From positions 8,464,765 through 8,472,432 of the forward strand of contig CP070627.1 of NCBI GenBank assembly GCA_020355945.1: 7,668 nucleotides of DNA. Direction: 5' to 3'. Of this stretch, positions 3,997 to 7,668 are shown piece after piece; positions within the stretch are counted from its first letter, which is position 1; each line of letters begins with the position of its first letter. The translations under genes were made by a program, and so were the position numbers. The notes under the pieces are model-generated. The model ran no database searches, was not told the origin of the DNA, and saw only the letters and a list, made by a program, of their open reading frames with translations. Origin of the DNA: Candidatus Aminicenantota bacterium. GTDB lineage: Bacteria > Acidobacteriota > Aminicenantia > UBA2199.

Positions 3997-6870
3997 ATGA
4001 TATTTAAAAGCCTTTTCAAAAGAGTTTTCGTTGCTTTTGTCATAACAACGGCTGCGACTGGTTTGTTATTGACTTCAGCCGATAACAACAGCAAACCGCG
4101 GGTTAAAAAAGGCGCCAAAGTGACTGTGGTCAGCGGATCATTGGTGCAGTGGCAAAATGTGAAAAAGATCAGCCTCGATCAGTTGAAAAGTCCGCGAAAA
4201 CTGAGACCCGTCATGAACTTTGAAAATCCCAAAAAAATAGTAAAACCAGCAACAACCAATGACCCGGTGCTTCAAGATACCTTCATGAAAAAAGACAAAT
4301 CCCTGGAAAGACAGGCGTTAGCCATAACCCCGATCAGAGATTTTACCGGGATGAATTTTTTAGACAATGGTTCGGGCTGGCCCCCGGATACCTGTGGAGA
4401 TGTAGGGCCTACATACTATGTGCAAGCCGTCAACACTTCTATCGGTATATTTGACAAAACCACGGGTGAGTTGGTATCGGTCACCACTTATGATGCTCTT
4501 TTCCCGTCTTCAGTGGGGGAACCCTGCGATAACAATAATAACGGTGACGTGATTATCCTGTATGATAAATATAAACAACGGTGGTTTCTATTGGATTTTG
4601 CCTGGGATCCGTCTCAAACCGGTGGTTCCTATTTTTCTATTGGCGCTTCTAAAACCAGTGATCCCGCGGGCGAGTGGTGGACGTACTGCCTCCAGGCTGA
4701 TAACACTTTGATGGATGATTATCCCAAGTGCGGCGTGTGGCACGACGGTATATATATTACTGCCAATATGTTTGAATTCAACGGTAATTTCCAGCATGCA
4801 AAAACCTGGGCACTAAAAACTCCCGAGCTTTATAATGGTACGTTGATTTCTCAATCGGTGATTGATGAGAATTATTATGCCTGGTGTCTACTTCCCGGTA
4901 ATGCCAAAGGTCCCAACGCACCACCCCTGGATGCACCCCTTTACCTGTATGCCATGGATGCGGATGAATACGGGTCACCCAGTTCCGATGCGCTTTATGT
5001 ATGGAAATACAGCGTGGATTGGGACAATTCCAACAACACCACCTGGACAGGCCCTATCTTTATTAGTGGAGTGGCCTCTTTTGGTTTAACCACCAAACAA
5101 GTTCCACAACCGGGCACAGCCAATACCCTTGACTCCCTTTACGGCCGTTTGATGTATCCTGCCAATTATATTAATTTTGGCACCCATGAATCAGTATACC
5201 TGTGTCACCTGGTAGAAACCAATGACAAGCGGGCCATGCGGTGGTATGAAATACGCATTTCCAATGGTAATTCCTCCCTCTACCAGCAGGGCACGTATTC
5301 ACCGGACTCACATCACCGCTGGATGGGCAGTATTTGTGGAGATAATAACGGCAATATTGCCATGGGATACAGCATATCTTCCTCCGACATGTATCCTTCT
5401 ATTTGCTACTGCGGCCGGTTATCCACTGATGCCCCGGGTGTAATGGGGCAGGGTGAAGTAACATTGGCAGAAGGAAGTGGTTATCAAAGCGATTACAACC
5501 GGTGGGGTGACTACAGCCACCTCACCCTTGATCCGGTTGACAATGAAACCCTTTGGTATACCCAGGAATATTTCACCGCTCCCGGTACCAACTGGCAGAC
5601 CCGCATCGGTGCGTTCAAATTAGGCGGCGGCCCACCACCTCCCACAGACGACATCCAGGAAGCCCTGGATACCGACTCATTAAGCTTTACAATCACCGGG
5701 GATGCCGAGTGGACAAAAGTAACCGATGTCTATTTCTACGATAATGACTCAGCCAAAACCGGGACCATTAACAATAATCAATCCTGTTCCCTTCAATCCT
5801 CCATCTACCTCTCCTCACAAAAAGAAATCAAATTCTATTGGAAAGTCTCATCGGAGCCGAACTACGATTACCTGACCTTCTATGTGGACGGTGTGTTACA
5901 GTACCGGATTTCCGGGGATATCAACTGGCAGCAAAAGTCCTATACATTGCCTGCTGGTACGCATGACCTTAGGTGGACCTATGCCAAAGACTATAATGTC
6001 AGCAGTGGTTCTGACTGTGGGTGGCTGGATAAAGTGGAACTGGTGACGCCCAGTCCCGGGGGGGGCACATTGGCTAAAGCCGTAGATTATAATTCACTAA
6101 CGTTTAACACCAGTGGTGATGCGGATTGGTTCTACCAGGCCACCACCTATTACTATGACAGTGATGCCGCTGAAAGTCCTGATATTTCAAATAATCAAAG
6201 TGTCTCCATGGAAACCGCCATCTCCGAATATCAGTCCATTAAATTCTACTGGAAAGTCTCCTCCGAGTTTGGCTATGACTTATTACAATTCTATATTGAT
6301 GATGTGTTACAAGACCAGGTTTCCGGTAATGTTGACTGGCAGCAGCAAGTTTATGCGGTTCCTCCCGGGAAACATACCTTGAAGTGGACTTATGCCAAAG
6401 ACTACAGTATCAGCAGTGGTTCTGACTGCGGCTGGGTAGACAAACTGGAACTGGGCGAAGCACCCGAAGACCCTATTGCCAAAGCCGTTGGAGCACCGGA
6501 ACTAATTTTTACTCTCAGCGGCGATTACGAATGGTATGTGACCACCAGCGATTATGTAGAGGGCGGTGATTCGGTAACCGTCCCCTCAGAGCTGGCCCAT
6601 AATGAAGAGGCTGTCATGGAAACCTCTATCTCCGGTTACACTACCATTAAATTTTACTGGAAAGTCTCTTCCGAAACCAATTATGATTACCTAAGATTCT
6701 ACATAGACGGTATCCTGAAAGACCAGGTCTCCGGTGAAACGGATTGGGAAGAGAAAATTTACTCTGTCTCTTCAGGCACCCATACTTTAAAATGGGCGTA
6801 CAGCAAAGATCGCAGTTTCAGCAGCGGTGCCGACACCGGTTGGGTAGATAAATTATGGCTTATTGAATAA
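3997..6870 (+). CDS. Large secreted protein: beta-propeller-like domain plus three C-terminal repeats
   Basis: The 957-residue product starts at ATG 3997 behind AAGGAG (3985-3990, 6-nt spacer) and ends in tandem TAA TAA. Residues 1-28 form a signal peptide: KSLFKR, then a hydrophobic core FVAFVITTAATGLLL, then TSA. Residues 29-110 are a basic, low-complexity linker. Residues about 115-542 form one domain with the recurring signatures of a secreted, probably beta-propeller family: DFTGMNF, WPPDTCGDVGPTYYVQAVN, YDKYKQRWFLLDFA, DDYPKCGVWHDGIYITANMF, HHRWMGSICGD and YNRWGDYSHLTLDPVDNETLWYTQEYF. I know such proteins from many environmental bacteria, but their biochemical function is not established. 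A GGGPPPP hinge (543-549) leads to three repeats of about 130 residues (555-682, 692-819, 827-957), probably beta-sandwich binding or anchoring modules. The protein is probably extracellular or surface-bound. No protease, glycosidase or sortase motif is visible. Confidence 0.9.
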   Translation: MIFKSLFKRVFVAFVITTAATGLLLTSADNNSKPRVKKGAKVTVVSGSLVQWQNVKKISLDQLKSPRKLRPVMNFENPKKIVKPATTNDPVLQDTFMKKDKSLERQALAITPIRDFTGMNFLDNGSGWPPDTCGDVGPTYYVQAVNTSIGIFDKTTGELVSVTTYDALFPSSVGEPCDNNNNGDVIILYDKYKQRWFLLDFAWDPSQTGGSYFSIGASKTSDPAGEWWTYCLQADNTLMDDYPKCGVWHDGIYITANMFEFNGNFQHAKTWALKTPELYNGTLISQSVIDENYYAWCLLPGNAKGPNAPPLDAPLYLYAMDADEYGSPSSDALYVWKYSVDWDNSNNTTWTGPIFISGVASFGLTTKQVPQPGTANTLDSLYGRLMYPANYINFGTHESVYLCHLVETNDKRAMRWYEIRISNGNSSLYQQGTYSPDSHHRWMGSICGDNNGNIAMGYSISSSDMYPSICYCGRLSTDAPGVMGQGEVTLAEGSGYQSDYNRWGDYSHLTLDPVDNETLWYTQEYFTAPGTNWQTRIGAFKLGGGPPPPTDDIQEALDTDSLSFTITGDAEWTKVTDVYFYDNDSAKTGTINNNQSCSLQSSIYLSSQKEIKFYWKVSSEPNYDYLTFYVDGVLQYRISGDINWQQKSYTLPAGTHDLRWTYAKDYNVSSGSDCGWLDKVELVTPSPGGGTLAKAVDYNSLTFNTSGDADWFYQATTYYYDSDAAESPDISNNQSVSMETAISEYQSIKFYWKVSSEFGYDLLQFYIDDVLQDQVSGNVDWQQQVYAVPPGKHTLKWTYAKDYSISSGSDCGWVDKLELGEAPEDPIAKAVGAPELIFTLSGDYEWYVTTSDYVEGGDSVTVPSELAHNEEAVMETSISGYTTIKFYWKVSSETNYDYLRFYIDGILKDQVSGETDWEEKIYSVSSGTHTLKWAYSKDRSFSSGADTGWVDKLWLIE
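5659..6867 (+). repeat. Three tandem domain repeats within the secreted-protein gene
   Basis: Units lie at 5659-6042, 6070-6453 and 6475-6867, with periods of 137 and 135 codons. Each carries FT.(S)GD..W near its start, then IKFYWKVSSE, a YD-L-FY-DG/D-VLQ type segment, VSG-DWQ, G-HTL-W-YAKD, SSG-D-GW and VDKL/VEL near its end. Repeats 1 and 2 have Cys in SDCGW, while repeat 3 has Thr (ADTGW). At the DNA level 19 bases are identical at 5999-6017 and 6410-6428, and the KFYWKVSSE segment is nearly identical in all three. This suggests fairly recent duplication or gene conversion. Linkers are TPSPGGGT (684-691) and GEAPEDP (820-826). Confidence 0.85.
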
Positions 6871-6957
6871 TAAGGTCGCTAAAAAGGCGGCAATGGAAAG
6901 CAGGTAACGCCAGGGGCTCAAGCCGGCTTCTTTCAGCTTATCCGCGTGTTTTTTCAT
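6853..6957 (-). CDS. Possible 34-residue membrane peptide coupled to the sulfotransferase
   Basis: The minus-strand ATG at 6957-6955 overlaps the sulfotransferase TGA as ATGA, the usual form of translational coupling. The peptide runs MKKHADKLKEAGLSP, then WRYLLSIAAFLATLLFNKP, and stops at TAA (6855-6853): a charged amphipathic start followed by one hydrophobic span, plausible as a small single-pass membrane protein. Its end overlaps the last 18 bases of the convergent secreted-protein gene. There is no strong ribosome site, so it would depend on coupling. It is too short to judge by codon use, and a chance frame remains possible. Confidence 0.4.
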   Translation of the reverse strand: MKKHADKLKEAGLSPWRYLLSIAAFLATLLFNKP

Positions 6958-7668
6958 CAGTAATATCCCAATCGTTTTCGGATTTCCCCTGTTTTTGAAT
7001 TCAAGAGATCAATGGTTTCAGGTTTTAGTTTTCGCTTATGATCGCCGGGGGTAACCTGGCGTTTGTGTTTACGGACATCCTCTTTGGAGACCTTGAAATC
7101 CACCTCAGCCTTTATTTGATCGATAAATTCCCGGCGGATATCCATTCCCAGGAATTCAATTAATTGATCCAGCCAGGCGTCAAAATTCTCCACCATGTCT
7201 TCATACTTCAAGAAAAGCACATTGGGTTTGCCGATTAACTCTTTACCATACTCGTCATACCTGTCCAAAAACCTGGAATTGGCGTCCAATCTATTAAGCA
7301 CAAACTCATCAACCGTCTGTTCCAGGCTTTTTTTCCTGCGATTGACCCGGATTTGATGCGCTTTTTTCCCCTCCAATAAAGGGGTAACATGGCTGTAAAT
7401 GGCATAATAAGAGGAGACAATCACATCCCTGGGGTCTCTTAATACCAACAGGATTTTATAATCTTCAATATTGGGAATACCCCGGTTAAAGGAGCGAAAG
7501 GGTCCGTAAAAATACCCGCTGGATTGATAAGGTACGTTTAGCATTATTCTACGTTTCCCTTCCCATTCTTTACCTTTACCCAACTGGTAAAAATAGCCAT
7601 CCAGGTCCACCGGGGTCAACCCGGCTTCTTTTGCTATTTTCTTCATTAAACCACCAATAAAGGTGGAG
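6957..7668 (-). CDS. PAPS-dependent sulfotransferase-family protein (5' partial)
   Basis: The minus-strand frame stays open to the right edge. The residues just before the internal Met at 7646 read STFIGGL, which continues directly into MKKIAKEAGL. That is the tail of the 5'-phosphosulfate-binding loop (P-x-SG-[ST]T-[FW]) of sulfotransferases, so the real start lies beyond 7668. Numbering from Met7646, the 3'-phosphate-binding motif is LVLRDPRDVIVSSYYAIYS (67-85; key residues Arg70 and Ser78). YEDM follows at 148-151, and a GDHKRKL segment (201-207) corresponds to the conserved RxGxxGDWK-type PAPS contact. Such enzymes move a sulfo group from PAPS to hydroxyls or amines of carbohydrates, lipids or small molecules; the acceptor cannot be read from this sequence. 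The gene converges on the secreted-protein gene, with its stop 87 bp from that gene's end, and no clear terminator lies between. Confidence 0.85.
   Translation of the reverse strand, partial: STFIGGLMKKIAKEAGLTPVDLDGYFYQLGKGKEWEGKRRIMLNVPYQSSGYFYGPFRSFNRGIPNIEDYKILLVLRDPRDVIVSSYYAIYSHVTPLLEGKKAHQIRVNRRKKSLEQTVDEFVLNRLDANSRFLDRYDEYGKELIGKPNVLFLKYEDMVENFDAWLDQLIEFLGMDIRREFIDQIKAEVDFKVSKEDVRKHKRQVTPGDHKRKLKPETIDLLNSKTGEIRKRLGYY

Noticed and set aside
6871..6956. Bidirectional terminator between the convergent genes
   Set aside because: No hairpin with flanking A and T runs is visible; the stretch is better explained by the small minus-strand frame.

Overview
The window looks like chromosomal DNA from a diderm (Gram-negative-type) bacterium of moderate to low GC. 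It encodes an outer-membrane beta-barrel protein, a probable lipoprotein, a large signal-peptide-bearing secreted protein and a housekeeping tryptophanyl-tRNA synthetase with an iron-sulfur-type cysteine motif. That motif points to an anaerobe. The secreted-protein family and the short extragenic repeats remind me of uncultivated anaerobic lineages such as Candidatus Aminicenantes or other Acidobacteriota relatives, but this is a low-confidence impression from memory. I see no tRNA, rRNA, CRISPR array, transposase, integrase or phage gene.

Layout. Positions 1-1671 hold the 3' part of an outer-membrane beta-barrel gene (LptD/OstA-like, start off the left edge). It overlaps a short lipoprotein gene, best read as 1629-2144 with a rare ATT start behind a perfect Shine-Dalgarno sequence. 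The lipoprotein stop codon lies inside a 7-bp tandem repeat. The gap 2145-2637 is rich in structure: a 65-nt register-perfect imperfect palindrome (2167-2231), an orphan consensus Shine-Dalgarno sequence (2258-2265), seven copies of GGAAAT/ATTTCC arranged as palindromes about 30 bp apart (2390-2506), and a sigma-70-type promoter (2509-2537) directly upstream of trpS (2638-3681). The next gap, 3682-3996, holds two copies of a TGCCTCCGGC element exactly 100 bp apart, GC-rich hairpins, a second promoter (3860-3888) and a leader hairpin.

Positions 3997-6870 encode a 957-residue secreted protein: signal peptide, a large beta-propeller-like domain, then three tandem beta-sandwich-type repeats. On the minus strand, a PAPS-type sulfotransferase (6957-7668) enters from the right edge with its N-terminus cut off. 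It may be translationally coupled (ATGA) to a 34-residue membrane peptide that overlaps the end of the secreted-protein gene tail to tail.

The genes do not form one pathway. The first two look co-transcribed and envelope-related, trpS appears to be its own transcription unit with an elaborate upstream region, the large secreted protein has its own promoter, and the sulfotransferase belongs to a convergent unit. The least ordinary parts are the trpS upstream array, the cluster-type TrpRS, the ATT-start lipoprotein and the 65-nt palindrome.
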